64,000 bases of DNA, from NCBI RefSeq assembly GCF_019550795.1, contig NZ_CP080545.1:2623501-2687500 (forward strand). The letters run 5' to 3'. The notes under the pieces are model-generated. The model made no database searches. It was not told the DNA's origin and saw nothing but the letters and a program-made list of their open reading frames with translations. The DNA comes from Paenibacillus sp. sptzw28. GTDB lineage: Bacteria; Bacillota; Bacilli; Paenibacillales; Paenibacillaceae. Positions 51,185 to 59,999 of this stretch are shown piece after piece (position 1 is the first letter of the stretch; each line of letters opens with the position of its first letter). The translations under genes and the position numbers were made by a program.

Positions 51185-52180
51185 CTATCCGATACCTTCC
51201 AAATAAAAGATACCGCAGTTTATGGCGGAAGCCGTCACGCGCGGTTCATACTGCCAGCGTATTTCCTCCTGCCGGCGCTCGAATTGCTCGATGATCAGAG
51301 TGCGGTTCTCATCTTCCAGCGATGAAATCAGCGGTTCATAGTAATGCCGGATGGTCGCCAGCTCATCCGCGAGGCGTGCTGCTGCCGCTTGCGCCCATGA
51401 ATAATCGTATGTCCTAAGCTTCCTCTCAAGCGTTTGCTCGGCGATTGTTGCCGCTTTATTGAGCGAGAGGGCGTTTTTTGCGGTATGGATGTTGGGCGGC
51501 AATTTCGGCGTCATACGGCACTGAGTTAACGAGTCGTAGAATCGTTCGACGCATTGGCCGGTCGCCAGCGACACGCCGAAGGAATGGATTTCCTCGCGCT
51601 TCATATCGCAAACGAATTCAACTTTCATATTCACTCCAAGCCAAGCTGTATATGCCGTGGACTGAAGCGGATGAGCGCTGCGCTTCTCCGGTTCCTGAAA
51701 GAGGCAGACATAGCTTCCGCCCAGCTTGGAAGACTCGAACAGCTGCTCAAGTCTGCGTGAGCCGAAGTAGAGGTCTTCCCGGGGGACGCGGCCGACGGCG
51801 TTCAATTTGCCATGAACGAAACCGAACGAACGACCCAGCGCGGCATCGGCAGCGGCGGCGACGCCCCCGGCAGCTCCGAGCGCCGCTGGAGCTATGCTTC
51901 CGGGATTGCCCCCGCCTGCTGAAGCCTGGGTGCCGTCCGTTTCACCTGCCGCCAACCGTTCATCGTATTTCAGCTTGTCCGTTACGAGCAGCATGGACAT
52001 CGTTTCCGGTTCCGCTCCAGTGCGGTCTACAAAGCTCCAGTAATAGGGTCGATTGGTCAGGTCGCGGTCAGCCCTAGGGGACAACTTCACGAGAAAATGC
52101 GCAGGCGATTTCTCGATGATATGGCAGTTCGTGGTTTCCAGATACCGCTGCACAAATTTATGCACTTGTCGTTCGTTCAA
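51185..52180 (-). CDS. yqhG: YqhG family protein
   Basis: A 331-residue soluble protein of the YqhG family. It begins ERQVHKFVQRYLETTNCHII with SPAHFLVKLSPRADRDLTNR and PYYWSFVDRTG, as in relatives, and ends near ASAINCGIFYLEG. A Gly/Ala-rich insert (about residues 80-115) is unusual and may be a flexible linker. Function unknown. The start is TTG at 52180, overlapping the helicase stop as TTGA, so both are co-translated, as in Bacillus where yqhG and the SNF2 helicase gene yqhH are neighbours. Confidence 0.82.
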   Translation of the reverse strand: MNERQVHKFVQRYLETTNCHIIEKSPAHFLVKLSPRADRDLTNRPYYWSFVDRTGAEPETMSMLLVTDKLKYDERLAAGETDGTQASAGGGNPGSIAPAALGAAGGVAAAADAALGRSFGFVHGKLNAVGRVPREDLYFGSRRLEQLFESSKLGGSYVCLFQEPEKRSAHPLQSTAYTAWLGVNMKVEFVCDMKREEIHSFGVSLATGQCVERFYDSLTQCRMTPKLPPNIHTAKNALSLNKAATIAEQTLERKLRTYDYSWAQAAAARLADELATIRHYYEPLISSLEDENRTLIIEQFERRQEEIRWQYEPRVTASAINCGIFYLEGIG

Positions 52181-54000
52181 GGTCTCACCTCCACGGTTTG
52201 CCCTACGGCGTTTATAATCGCCCCGATAGCCTTCATGCCTTCAGGTTCCTCCGATTCAACTTCGCTTCGGATACGGCTGAGCGAATTGCCCAGATCATCA
52301 ATTTGCTTGCGCAGCTCAGTAGAGTTACCTGCTTCAAGCATCACGCGCGCAAGCTTCTGCTCGAGCGATTCCTTCTTGTCGAATCGTTCGAGAATATGGT
52401 CAAGCTCGCCGATTACCAGCTCAAAGAGGTTGATTTTCTCATGAAGCAGGCTCACAATGTGCTCTTCAATCGTGCCGAGCGTACAAAGGTTAAAGATCTT
52501 CACATCGCTTGTCTGTCCGAGCCGGTGCACCCGGCCGATTCTTTGTTCAACCCGCATCGGATTCCAAGGCAGATCGAAGTTGATAATGTTGTGGCAGAAC
52601 TGAAGGTTGATGCCTTCACCGCCCGCTTCAGTCGCTATAAGGACCTGAGCGCGGCCGCGGAACAAATCCATCATCCAATCTTTCTTACCCCGATTCATGC
52701 CTCCGCGATACGGGACGGCGACCAAATTGTGCGAACGGAAGTATTGAAGCAAATATTCCTGAGTGGCCCGGTACTCTGTGAAGACGATTACTTTATCATT
52801 CATCTCGCGTATCAGCTCTATTGCTTTCTCTGCTTTCGTATTCGCTTGTATGCCGCGGATCACCTCGACGAGGCCCCATATTTTCGCGCGGAGGGGCGAG
52901 TCCTCGGATGTCTTCTTAAACATATTAACAAGCGTCAGAAACACGGCGTCGCGGCTGCTGCACACCTCGCGCTGGAGGGTAACCAGAGAGAGCATGCTTG
53001 TCAAATCGCCGCCGCTCTCGTCATAACGCTCACGTACGAAGCTTGTAACTCCGTCGTAAAGCGCCTGCTCCTCGGGCGAAAGAGCCAGCGGTATGTTTTT
53101 CACGATGCGTTTGGTAAATTGTATCCCTCCGTCTCCCCGGCGGTTGCGGATCATCACGGTAGAGAGTGTCTCCTGGAGCTGGCCCTCATTCTTGGGAATC
53201 CGTTTATCGACAACAAAGTTGGAAGCGAAATCGCCCTGACCGCCGAGCTGTCCGGGCTTCAGGAGCGTTATCAGGTTGTAGAGCTCGTCCATATCGTTTT
53301 GAACCGGCGTGGCGGTTAGGAGCAGGCAATATTTTTTGCGCAGCAGATTCACGAATTGGTAGTTGCTCGTCTTTTTGTTTTTCAGCTTGTGCGCCTCGTC
53401 GATAATGAGCATATCGTAGTCGTAGCTTAGCAAAATATCCTTGTGCGGGTCGCGCTTGGCCGTATCGATCGATGCGACGACGACGTCGTACTGCCAGGTA
53501 TGCTCCCTTTTCTGGGCGATGGCCGGAATGCCGAACTTCTGGTTCAGCTCGCGCACCCACTGCAGAACAAGCGATGCGGGAACGAGAATAAGCGCACGGC
53601 GGACAAGACCCCTAACCAGATATTCTTTGAGAACGAGACCCGCTTCAATCGTCTTGCCAAGCCCAACTTCATCGGCAAGAATGGCGCGCCCGCTCATCTC
53701 GTGAAGCACTTTGCGCGCGGTGCTAATCTGGTGCGGCATCGGCTCCAGCGCCGGCAGGCTGCGCATGCACTGAAGATCGTCGAAGCTGCCGATAAGCTTG
53801 GTCTGCTCGGCTTCTACCGCGAGCTGGTACATCGTCCAGTCGTCCCACGGACCGTTGCGGTCTATGCGCTCCTGCAGGTTATGGAACCATGTACGGTCAA
53901 ACTGCAGGTGGGCGTTGGGGTGAAGCTTCCGGTTGGCCGAGGCGGAGCCGCTGCCGGGCGGGTGTTCTCCTTTCATCGGATAGTTCGTCGGTTGCGTCAT
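52177..54000 (-). CDS. yqhH: SNF2/RapA-type helicase (YqhH-like)
   Basis: A 607-residue SF2 helicase of the SNF2/RapA group. Motif I is AILADEVGLGKTIEAGLVL, motif II DMLIIDEAHKLKNK, motif III LLTATPVQN; the second lobe has VIVFTEYRATQEYL, IATEAGGEGINLQF and motif VI RVEQRIGRVHRLGQTSDV. These proteins translocate on DNA and may recycle RNA polymerase or remodel nucleoproteins. I chose ATG 54000, 7 nt after AAGGAG; a longer reading to 54204 has no ribosome site. It is transcribed away from nrdJ, and yqhG follows in the same transcript. Confidence 0.87.
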   Translation of the reverse strand: MTQPTNYPMKGEHPPGSGSASANRKLHPNAHLQFDRTWFHNLQERIDRNGPWDDWTMYQLAVEAEQTKLIGSFDDLQCMRSLPALEPMPHQISTARKVLHEMSGRAILADEVGLGKTIEAGLVLKEYLVRGLVRRALILVPASLVLQWVRELNQKFGIPAIAQKREHTWQYDVVVASIDTAKRDPHKDILLSYDYDMLIIDEAHKLKNKKTSNYQFVNLLRKKYCLLLTATPVQNDMDELYNLITLLKPGQLGGQGDFASNFVVDKRIPKNEGQLQETLSTVMIRNRRGDGGIQFTKRIVKNIPLALSPEEQALYDGVTSFVRERYDESGGDLTSMLSLVTLQREVCSSRDAVFLTLVNMFKKTSEDSPLRAKIWGLVEVIRGIQANTKAEKAIELIREMNDKVIVFTEYRATQEYLLQYFRSHNLVAVPYRGGMNRGKKDWMMDLFRGRAQVLIATEAGGEGINLQFCHNIINFDLPWNPMRVEQRIGRVHRLGQTSDVKIFNLCTLGTIEEHIVSLLHEKINLFELVIGELDHILERFDKKESLEQKLARVMLEAGNSTELRKQIDDLGNSLSRIRSEVESEEPEGMKAIGAIINAVGQTVEVRP

Positions 54001-54206
54001 GGAGGAACTCCTTCCAAGGCAGGGAATGGATTTATTGTCCATAGTATGGCCTTGGTCGCCGTAATTCATAAGAGAACCGATGCGAAAAAAACTCTCTTTG
54101 GTCTTTTTTTCTGAAATGTTGGTAAAAAATGCGCAGGAAGCAGAAAATAGAAGATCGGAGCGGGAATAGGGACATGGCTTCAGTTTTTGGCGTAATAGCA
54201 TCATTG

Positions 54207-54222
54207 AATCAATATCTAGTGT
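54207..54222 (+). promoter_or_regulatory. NrdR box 1
   Basis: AATCAATATCTAGTGT resembles the NrdR consensus ACACWATATATWGTGT, with its right half well conserved. It begins 33 nt before box 2, about three helical turns, the usual NrdR arrangement. Confidence 0.65.
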
Positions 54223-54239
54223 GCTGTATTGTATTTATT

Positions 54240-54255
54240 ACACAATATATAGTGT
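54240..54255 (+). promoter_or_regulatory. NrdR box 2
   Basis: ACACAATATATAGTGT is a perfect match to the 16-bp NrdR consensus. NrdR binds two such boxes in nrd promoters and represses them when ATP/dATP levels are high. The box lies 60 nt before the nrdJ start. Confidence 0.88.
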
Positions 54256-54315
54256 TTACATCTTCTGTGACAGTGGTAATCAGAATTAGTGAGCGGATTG
54301 GAGGTTGGCTTAAGA

Positions 54316-56982
54316 ATGGGGACGAAGCAAGCGGGAACTCTGGAAGGGCTTAGCGAGAAAATATTTTTGGACCGGTATGCGTGGAAGAATGCAGAGACGA
54401 GCAGCACGAAAGTCGGAGATATTGTACTTGTGCTGACGAAGGACGATCCGAAATTTCCGACTAAGGCAGTCGGTGAGGTGACCGCGCGGGAAGGCGATGA
54501 AGTGACGGTTCGGCTTCGAAGCGGTGAAATTGTCCAGTCTTCTATCGAGAAGCTGACGCTCACCGTGGAGAAGACACCGGCCGAGATGTGGGAGAGGCTC
54601 GCCTCAGCCATTGCAACAGTAGAAGAAACCGATGAGCTGCGGAAAATATGGCAGGAGCGGTTTCGATATGTGCTGGATGATTGGAAGCTGGTTCCGGGCG
54701 GGCGTATTGCGGCGGGCGCAGGGGCAAGCGATGAGCTGACGCTGTTCAACTGCTATGTGATCCCTTCTCCGCAGGACAGCAGAGGCGGGATTATGAAGAC
54801 ATTGACGGAGATGACCGAAATTATGGCGCGAGGCGGCGGGGTCGGCATCAATCTCTCTTCGCTTCGTCCGCGCCGGGCTATAGTTGCCGGGGTGAACGGC
54901 TCCTCCAGCGGGGCGGTATCATGGGGCGGGTTGTTCAGCTACACGACCGGCCTGATTGAGCAGGGCGGCTCCAGAAGAGGCGCGCTCATGCTGATGATTA
55001 ACGACTGGCACCCGGATGTGCTTGACTTTATTACGGTGAAGCAGACAATGGGACAAGTCACCAACGCGAACCTCTCCGTATGCGTAAGCAATGATTTCAT
55101 GCAAGCTGTGAAGGAAGATCTGGATTGGGAGCTTGTGTTTCCGGACACGAAGGACCCCGAATATAATGAGCTTTGGAACGGAGATATCGAGCAGTGGCGT
55201 CGTTTAGGCAAGAGAGTGATCTTGTACAAAACCGTCCCTGCGCGGGAAATCTGGCACACAATCATCGAGTCTGCGTGGAAGTCCGCCGAGCCGGGCGTCG
55301 TATTCATGGAGCGCTACAATGAGATGTCCAACAGCTGGTATTTTAACCCAGTCATCAGTACTAATCCTTGCGGTGAACAGGGCCTGCCCGCATGGGGCGT
55401 CTGCAACCTGTCGGCGGTAAATTTATCGAAGTTTTACGATGAAGCAAGCCATGATGTGGACTGGGATGAGCTGTCGAAGGTGACGCGGTGGTCGGTCCGT
55501 TTTCTCGATAACGTTATTGACGCGACGCCGTATCATTTTGCGGAAAATGAGCGGAATCAGAAGAAGGAGCGGCGCGTCGGGCTCGGAACGATGGGGCTTG
55601 CCGAGCTGATGATCAAGCTGGGCATCCGTTACGGAAGCCCGGAATCACTCAAGTTTCTCGATAAGCTGTACGGCTTTATGGCGAGGGAATCTTATCTGGC
55701 GTCCACGGAAATTGCTGCTGAGAAGGGCTCGTTCCCGGCCTTCGAGGCGGTCAAATACTTGGAGAGCGGATTCATGCGCAGCATGATCGCGGCGTTTCCG
55801 GAGGTGGGCGAAGCCATTATGAATCGAGGAATGCGCAACGTCACGGTCATCACGCAGGCGCCGACAGGGAGCACGGGGACGATGGTCGGGACGTCGACGG
55901 GTATAGAGCCGTACTTTGCCTTTGAATATTTCCGGCAGAGCCGTCTCGGGTACGACAAGCAGTATGTGCCGATTGCTCAAGCTTGGAAAGATGCGCACCC
56001 CGGCGAGGAGCTGCCGGATTATTTCGTAACCTCGATGAGCCTGTCGGCCGAGGATCACATCCGTGTACAGGCGGCTATCCAACGATGGGTGGACAGCTCA
56101 ATCTCGAAGACGGCAAACTGCCCGAACGACTTCACCGTGGAGGCCACCAAACGACTTTATGAGCTGGCCTTTGAGCTTGGCTGTAAAGGCGTGACGATTT
56201 ACCGCGACGGCAGCCGGGATGTTCAGGTTCTGAACGCGGATAAAGGGGAAGCAAAAGCGGATGCAGCGGTGAAGACGGAGAAGGTTGAAAAGGCAGACAA
56301 GGCGGATGAAACCGCCAACGCCGCGAAAGTAGATATAGAAATAAACGTCAATCCCGGCGATGGACATGTGGTCGGCTTGACCGGCGCCGCCACTCAGCCG
56401 GAGCCGGTTGTCGACAAGGCCTATAAGAGCCGCCCGCAGGTGCTGCGCGGCGCGACCTATAAGATCAATTCGCCGTTTGGCATGGCATATATTACGATCA
56501 ACGATTTGAACGGCTCGCCGGGCGAAATCTTTCTCAATGTCGGCAAGGCCGGATCGGATGTATTCGCAATGGCGGAAGCGCTGGGCCGGGTCTGTTCTTT
56601 ATTTCTTCGTTACGGCGACCACGGTAACAAGGTAAAGCTTCTGATCAAGCATTTGAAAGGAATCGGCGGCTCCGGGGCAATCGGGTTCGGTGTTAATCGC
56701 GTTGAATCCATAGCGGATGCCGTGGCAAAAGCGCTTGATATGCATACACAGGGCGACGTAAAATCAGAAGGACAGTCGGATACAGTTGGAACTTCTATAT
56801 ACCTTCAAGGATCTGTCAGCCCTGAGGTTTCATCGTCCTCTGAGCATGCGGCGGCAAGTGAAAACCCGTATGAAGCGGCGGCTGCATCCCGGGATTTATG
56901 CCCATCGTGCGGCTCAGCTTCGCTGCTTAATCTAGAAGGCTGCAAAACATGCAGCAGCTGCGGATACAGCAAGTGCTCCTAG
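54316..56982 (+). CDS. nrdJ: Adenosylcobalamin-dependent ribonucleotide reductase (class II)
   Basis: An 888-residue class II reductase making deoxyribonucleotides with vitamin B12, so it works with or without oxygen. Active-site Cys lie in TLFNCYVIPSPQD and in NPCGEQGLPAWGVCNLSAVN (NxCxE finger); PTGSTGTMVGTSTGIEPYFA and FTVEATKRLYELAFELGCKG follow. After a Lys/Glu/Ala linker a TSCPD domain (about 720-800) contains FGMAYITINDLNGSPGEIFL. The C-terminus is a four-Cys zinc finger (CPSCGSASLL ... CKTCSSCGYSKCS). ATG 54316 follows GGAGG at 54300. Two NrdR boxes precede it. Confidence 0.93.
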   Translation: MGTKQAGTLEGLSEKIFLDRYAWKNAETSSTKVGDIVLVLTKDDPKFPTKAVGEVTAREGDEVTVRLRSGEIVQSSIEKLTLTVEKTPAEMWERLASAIATVEETDELRKIWQERFRYVLDDWKLVPGGRIAAGAGASDELTLFNCYVIPSPQDSRGGIMKTLTEMTEIMARGGGVGINLSSLRPRRAIVAGVNGSSSGAVSWGGLFSYTTGLIEQGGSRRGALMLMINDWHPDVLDFITVKQTMGQVTNANLSVCVSNDFMQAVKEDLDWELVFPDTKDPEYNELWNGDIEQWRRLGKRVILYKTVPAREIWHTIIESAWKSAEPGVVFMERYNEMSNSWYFNPVISTNPCGEQGLPAWGVCNLSAVNLSKFYDEASHDVDWDELSKVTRWSVRFLDNVIDATPYHFAENERNQKKERRVGLGTMGLAELMIKLGIRYGSPESLKFLDKLYGFMARESYLASTEIAAEKGSFPAFEAVKYLESGFMRSMIAAFPEVGEAIMNRGMRNVTVITQAPTGSTGTMVGTSTGIEPYFAFEYFRQSRLGYDKQYVPIAQAWKDAHPGEELPDYFVTSMSLSAEDHIRVQAAIQRWVDSSISKTANCPNDFTVEATKRLYELAFELGCKGVTIYRDGSRDVQVLNADKGEAKADAAVKTEKVEKADKADETANAAKVDIEINVNPGDGHVVGLTGAATQPEPVVDKAYKSRPQVLRGATYKINSPFGMAYITINDLNGSPGEIFLNVGKAGSDVFAMAEALGRVCSLFLRYGDHGNKVKLLIKHLKGIGGSGAIGFGVNRVESIADAVAKALDMHTQGDVKSEGQSDTVGTSIYLQGSVSPEVSSSSEHAAASENPYEAAAASRDLCPSCGSASLLNLEGCKTCSSCGYSKCS

Positions 56983-57020
56983 GACGTTGAAGCTCATCAA
57001 TTAGATTAGAATATAATAAA

Positions 57021-57050
57021 AAAACCACGATTTGGTATCGTGGTTTTTTT
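57021..57050 (+). terminator. Rho-independent terminator after nrdJ
   Basis: AAAACCACGAT and ATCGTGGTTTT form an 11-bp stem with a 5-nt loop, flanked by A and T tracts. It can work in both directions, so it may also serve the leftward remnant. Confidence 0.9.
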
Positions 57051-57110
57051 TATTCACAAAAATTCTGTGGTAAAGCAATGTATCTAAGGCACCGTGATAC
57101 AGGTTGCTTT

Positions 57111-57213
57111 GGCATTGCTTTCTCTTTCATTTTATTCTCTATAAACGTAATCTTCCTCATGATCTTACCTACCTGTTTAGGTAAGACGCAAGCTGCAGGA
57201 AACGCGATGAGTA
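57111..57213. repeat. Direct repeat copy A (fragment of a DUF2798 gene)
   Basis: 103 nt that are nearly identical to 59898-59999: one extra T in CATTTTATT and one C/T difference. It encodes, on the minus strand, the C-terminus of the DUF2798 gene at 59914 (FPAACVLPKQVGKIMRKITF). Here the extra T abolishes the normal stop, and the frame runs on to about 57050. It is a truncated duplicate. Confidence 0.92.
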
Positions 57214-57415
57214 TGATATCGTGTGGTGTCGGAATTTTTGAAAAGTGATAACGTGAAAGCTCCCGTCGCACGACGGGTGAAACTTTGGCAGCCAACAATT
57301 CGATTGCCTTCGCAACCTTAGTATATGGCATCCCTCCGATATCTAACTGGACCATGAACCGGTTGTGCTCGAATAGCTTATGTTGATGCAAGCGGAGAGC
57401 ATGCTGCCTCCCGTC
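57214..57415 (-). pseudogene. LLM-class flavin-dependent oxidoreductase, C-terminal remnant
   Basis: About 65 codons after a TGA, reading HALRLHQHKLFEHNRFMVQL with DIGGMPYTKVAKAIELLAAK and VSPVVRREL. This is the C-terminal end of the luciferase-like monooxygenase family, where LQLDIGGMP... and KVAPVVRKE are standard. The main TIM barrel is missing. It fuses in frame to the DUF2798 fragment at 57213, so the junction is a recombination scar joining two unrelated gene ends. No start or ribosome site is convincing. Confidence 0.7.
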
Positions 57416-57530
57416 TCATCTGGCGTCAACTCGATGCCTTTCGATTCCTTATACAGACCAGTCAGCACCAAGTTTCATAATAGGGAGAATGAAGCCCCGC
57501 TTGCGTTCGCGGGGCACTGATTAGAGAAGA

Positions 57531-57594
57531 GGCCAGAGCCGGCCGCAGGCTTAAATATCATCAGCCTGCTTGCCGACTCTGGCCTGACGGTCCC
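57531..57594. repeat. 64-bp imperfect palindrome
   Basis: The arms GGCCAGAGCCGGCCGCAGGC and the right arm ending CTCTGGCC pair almost completely, with one mismatch and one extra base, around the loop TAAATATCATC. Neither side has a T tract, so it is not a standard terminator. A smaller GCCCCGC/GCGGGGC hairpin lies just before it (57494-57515). The region 57416-57644 has no gene; these two hairpins are all I see in it. Confidence 0.8.
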
Positions 57595-57644
57595 AGGCTC
57601 ATCAAGCGAATTTGAAAAAGTCCTTGCCCGATAATTAAAAAATG

Positions 57645-58439
57645 TTAAAAAATAGTCGGTACCATTCCCCCATCCATACGGATTGGAGAACCTTTAAATG
57701 CGGATGCATAAGGACTACATACAAATGCAGTTAGTCTACCTATTTCAATAGGCTTGATAAATCGCTGTATTTCAGATTGAGGTAGGTTTGTAGTCATAAA
57801 TTCTTTCTCTTTTTCTGAAAAAGTCATACCTTCATTAGGGTACATACCCTCAATTATTTGATGAACATTTTCAGAGAGTGTTGGTCCTGGCATGATCGTA
57901 TTGACTGTAACTTCTGTTCCTTTTGTTAATTTAGATAAGCTTTTTGACAATGATAATAGCATTGATTTTGTCATACTATACTGAGGCATTAGTCCTGAAG
58001 GCATAATTGCTTCTTCACTCGCAATAAAGATAATGCGGCCATAATTATTTTTTAACATTTTGGGTAAATAAAATTTAGATAATCCATTTGCAGCAAGAAC
58101 ATTAGTATGGAAGTATTTTTCCCATACTTCATCGTCAACGTCCTCATATTGCATAATTTCATAAATACCCATGTTATTAATTAAAATATCAATATTGGGG
58201 TATTTTTCAAATAAAGCTTCTCTTTGCCCAATATCCACAATATCGGCTGTAGCATTTTGAGGAGAGGTAGCCGGGAAATTTAACTTAATTTCATTTACAG
58301 TTCGTTCTACCTCTTCATCATTTCGTCCATTAATCAGTACATTAACACCTTCTTTGGCAAGTTCAATGGCAATTGCTTTACCTATACCTTTCGTTGATCC
58401 TGTAACTAAAGCTGTTTTATTGTTTAATCCCATATCCAA
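57645..58439 (-). CDS. SDR family oxidoreductase (AT-rich)
   Basis: A 264-residue short-chain dehydrogenase. The NAD(P)-binding TGSTKGIGKAIAIELAKEGV is near the N-terminus, ILINNMGIYE is the NNAG-type motif, and IIFIASEEAIMPSGLMPQYS with MTKS supplies Ser, Tyr and Lys of the active site (YxxxK: YSMTK). GMVP near the end fits the family. The start is TTG at 58439, 9 nt after AAGGAG. Base use is clearly more AT-rich than the neighbours, and it lies inside the 102-bp direct repeats, so transfer from another low-GC Bacillota is likely. Confidence 0.88.
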   Translation of the reverse strand: MDMGLNNKTALVTGSTKGIGKAIAIELAKEGVNVLINGRNDEEVERTVNEIKLNFPATSPQNATADIVDIGQREALFEKYPNIDILINNMGIYEIMQYEDVDDEVWEKYFHTNVLAANGLSKFYLPKMLKNNYGRIIFIASEEAIMPSGLMPQYSMTKSMLLSLSKSLSKLTKGTEVTVNTIMPGPTLSENVHQIIEGMYPNEGMTFSEKEKEFMTTNLPQSEIQRFIKPIEIGRLTAFVCSPYASAFKGSPIRMDGGMVPTIF

Positions 58440-58587
58440 AATACATTTCTCCTTAAATTAGTAGTCATTTTTAAAACAGTCTTGTGCTCCGGATAGTGAT
58501 TATATTACCTTGTCTGGATTGTTCAGTAACTAGCATATTGCGCCAAAGTTCTTGTTTAACACGCCAAATAATAAAGCTCAGCAAATA

Positions 58588-59586
58588 CTAGCTCTTTGTA
58601 CGCCAATTTGAAGGAGTATCACCTTCCCAAAGGCGGAAGGCGCGGTAGAACGAGTTCTGGTCTTTATATCCAATCAAGAAAGCCACTTCTTTAATATCGA
58701 GCGAGGGGTCTGCCAAGTACTCTCGTGCCTGCTCATGTCTAGCTTGTGTCAACAGATGCTTGAAGCTCGTGTTTTCGTCAGTAAGCCGGCGCTGCAAGGT
58801 ACGAGCGCTCATACCCAACTCCTTCGAGACAGCCTGAATGTCGGGACGCCCTCCTGTGAGGCTACGTTTCATGGTCCATTTGACCATCTCGGTTATTGAG
58901 GGGCTGCGCTGTTGTTCATCCAACGATCGGTCTAGAACGAGAGTAAGGATCTCCAGCAACTCTTCGTTGTACGAGACAAAGGGGCGGTCCAGATCTCTTC
59001 GATGTAGCGTCAACCGGTTATATTTTGCACCAATCCGGATACAGCAGCCGAAGTAAGCTTCAAGGGCCTGTACATCGCCCATTGAATGCGAAAATTCGAC
59101 GAACCGCGCCGTCAAAGGTTGACCTGTGCCCCGGCGCCCAAGCTCCAGAAGATATGCCAGCGTGATACCAACCAGCATCGGCGGACCGGGTTGCTCGGTA
59201 TACAGCCATTCCAGTTCGATTGTACAGTGCTCGCCCTCCTCGGTGATACGTAAGCTTTCAGGGGGGCACAGTTGTTTGTACCGAGCCATTCGGTTTAGAG
59301 CGTCGCGGTAGTCACGAGCGTGGTAAGTCGCTAAGACGGTTGCTGGGTACTTCGCTGTTTCAAAGACGGTCGCAAGCTTGATGATTCCTTTGGCGGTGTC
59401 ACCAATGAGATCGGAATAAGCCTGCCAGATCGCGAAATATTGGGCGGTGGTGACTACTGGTTCAGTAATAATGGTGAGCGGCAGTCGTGCTTTGCGAGCT
59501 ACGTCGTTGGCGGAAATCCCTAATTGACGTAATCCTGCCCAAAATCCTGAGGGGATTTTAATACGGTCAGAGGTATAAGACTTCAC
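58588..59586 (-). CDS. AraC family regulator with PF12625-type domain
   Basis: A 332-residue transcription factor. The N-terminal domain (about 15-215) resembles the arabinose-binding-like domain of OruR/ArgR-type AraC proteins, with QYFAIWQAYSDLIGDTAKGI and GQPLTARFVEFSHS. The C-terminal AraC DNA-binding domain has PDIQAVSKELGMSARTLQRR and LDIKEVAFLIGYKDQNSFYR. This type is commoner in Proteobacteria and Actinobacteria than in Paenibacillus. The start is GTG after AAAGGAGG. It lies upstream of the SDR gene on the same strand (148 nt apart) and may control it. Confidence 0.87.
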   Translation of the reverse strand: MKSYTSDRIKIPSGFWAGLRQLGISANDVARKARLPLTIITEPVVTTAQYFAIWQAYSDLIGDTAKGIIKLATVFETAKYPATVLATYHARDYRDALNRMARYKQLCPPESLRITEEGEHCTIELEWLYTEQPGPPMLVGITLAYLLELGRRGTGQPLTARFVEFSHSMGDVQALEAYFGCCIRIGAKYNRLTLHRRDLDRPFVSYNEELLEILTLVLDRSLDEQQRSPSITEMVKWTMKRSLTGGRPDIQAVSKELGMSARTLQRRLTDENTSFKHLLTQARHEQAREYLADPSLDIKEVAFLIGYKDQNSFYRAFRLWEGDTPSNWRTKS

Positions 59587-59913
59587 ACATTGGACCTCCT
59601 TTAGCTACTTACACATTTATTGAGGTTTCTACATTAACGGAACGAAGTTACTACCGGCAGCGTCATTAAAAAAGTCATAACTAAAACTAAGATTTGTCGA
59701 TCGTACATTTAGCGTAATCTCCCTCATACGTTGATGATGAATAGAAGAGCAGCTCAGTAAAAGTTAAAGTAACCGGAATCAAATAGGTTCATTCTGATTC
59801 CGGTTTTTCTATTCCGGAACTACCCTTAGTAGTCCTCGACCTCAACATATAGAACAAACAGTATTCCACCGATTAATCCGATAGGTTGGGGAATAATGGC
59901 ATTGCTTTCTCTT
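59587..59913. other. Gene-free stretch between AraC and DUF2798 genes
   Basis: It holds the AraC ribosome site (AAAGGAGG), a perfect hairpin at 59772-59809, and the start of repeat copy B. The remainder is A/T-rich without a recognisable gene. Confidence 0.5.
59772..59809 (+). terminator. Orphan hairpin with T tract
   Basis: AACCGGAATCA (59772-59782) pairs perfectly with TGATTCCGGTT (59796-59806), followed by TTTC. No rightward gene precedes it. In the other direction it could stop the DUF2798 operon, though its A/T flank there is weaker. Confidence 0.6.
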
Positions 59914-59999
59914 TCATTTATTCTCTATAAACGTAATCTTCCTCATGATCTTACCTATCTGTTTAGGTAAGACGCAAGCTGCAGGAAACGCGATGAGTA
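59898..59999. repeat. Direct repeat copy B (inside the intact DUF2798 gene)
   Basis: 102 nt matching copy A at 57111-57213 with one indel and one substitution. Here the sequence is the natural 3' end of the DUF2798 gene with its TGA stop. Confidence 0.92.

Larger units (their letters stand above)
54001..54315. other. Divergent control region between yqhH and nrdJ
   Basis: This 315-nt stretch separates two divergent genes. Its right half holds the two NrdR boxes and a candidate -35 (TTGAAT, 54204-54209). Its left half carries the ribosome site of the helicase. I see no small gene and no cobalamin riboswitch, which might have been expected in front of a B12-dependent enzyme. Confidence 0.5.

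Noticed and set aside
52198..53319. 373-codon rightward frame opposite the SNF2 helicase
   Set aside because: All helicase motifs are on the minus strand; this is a codon-bias shadow.
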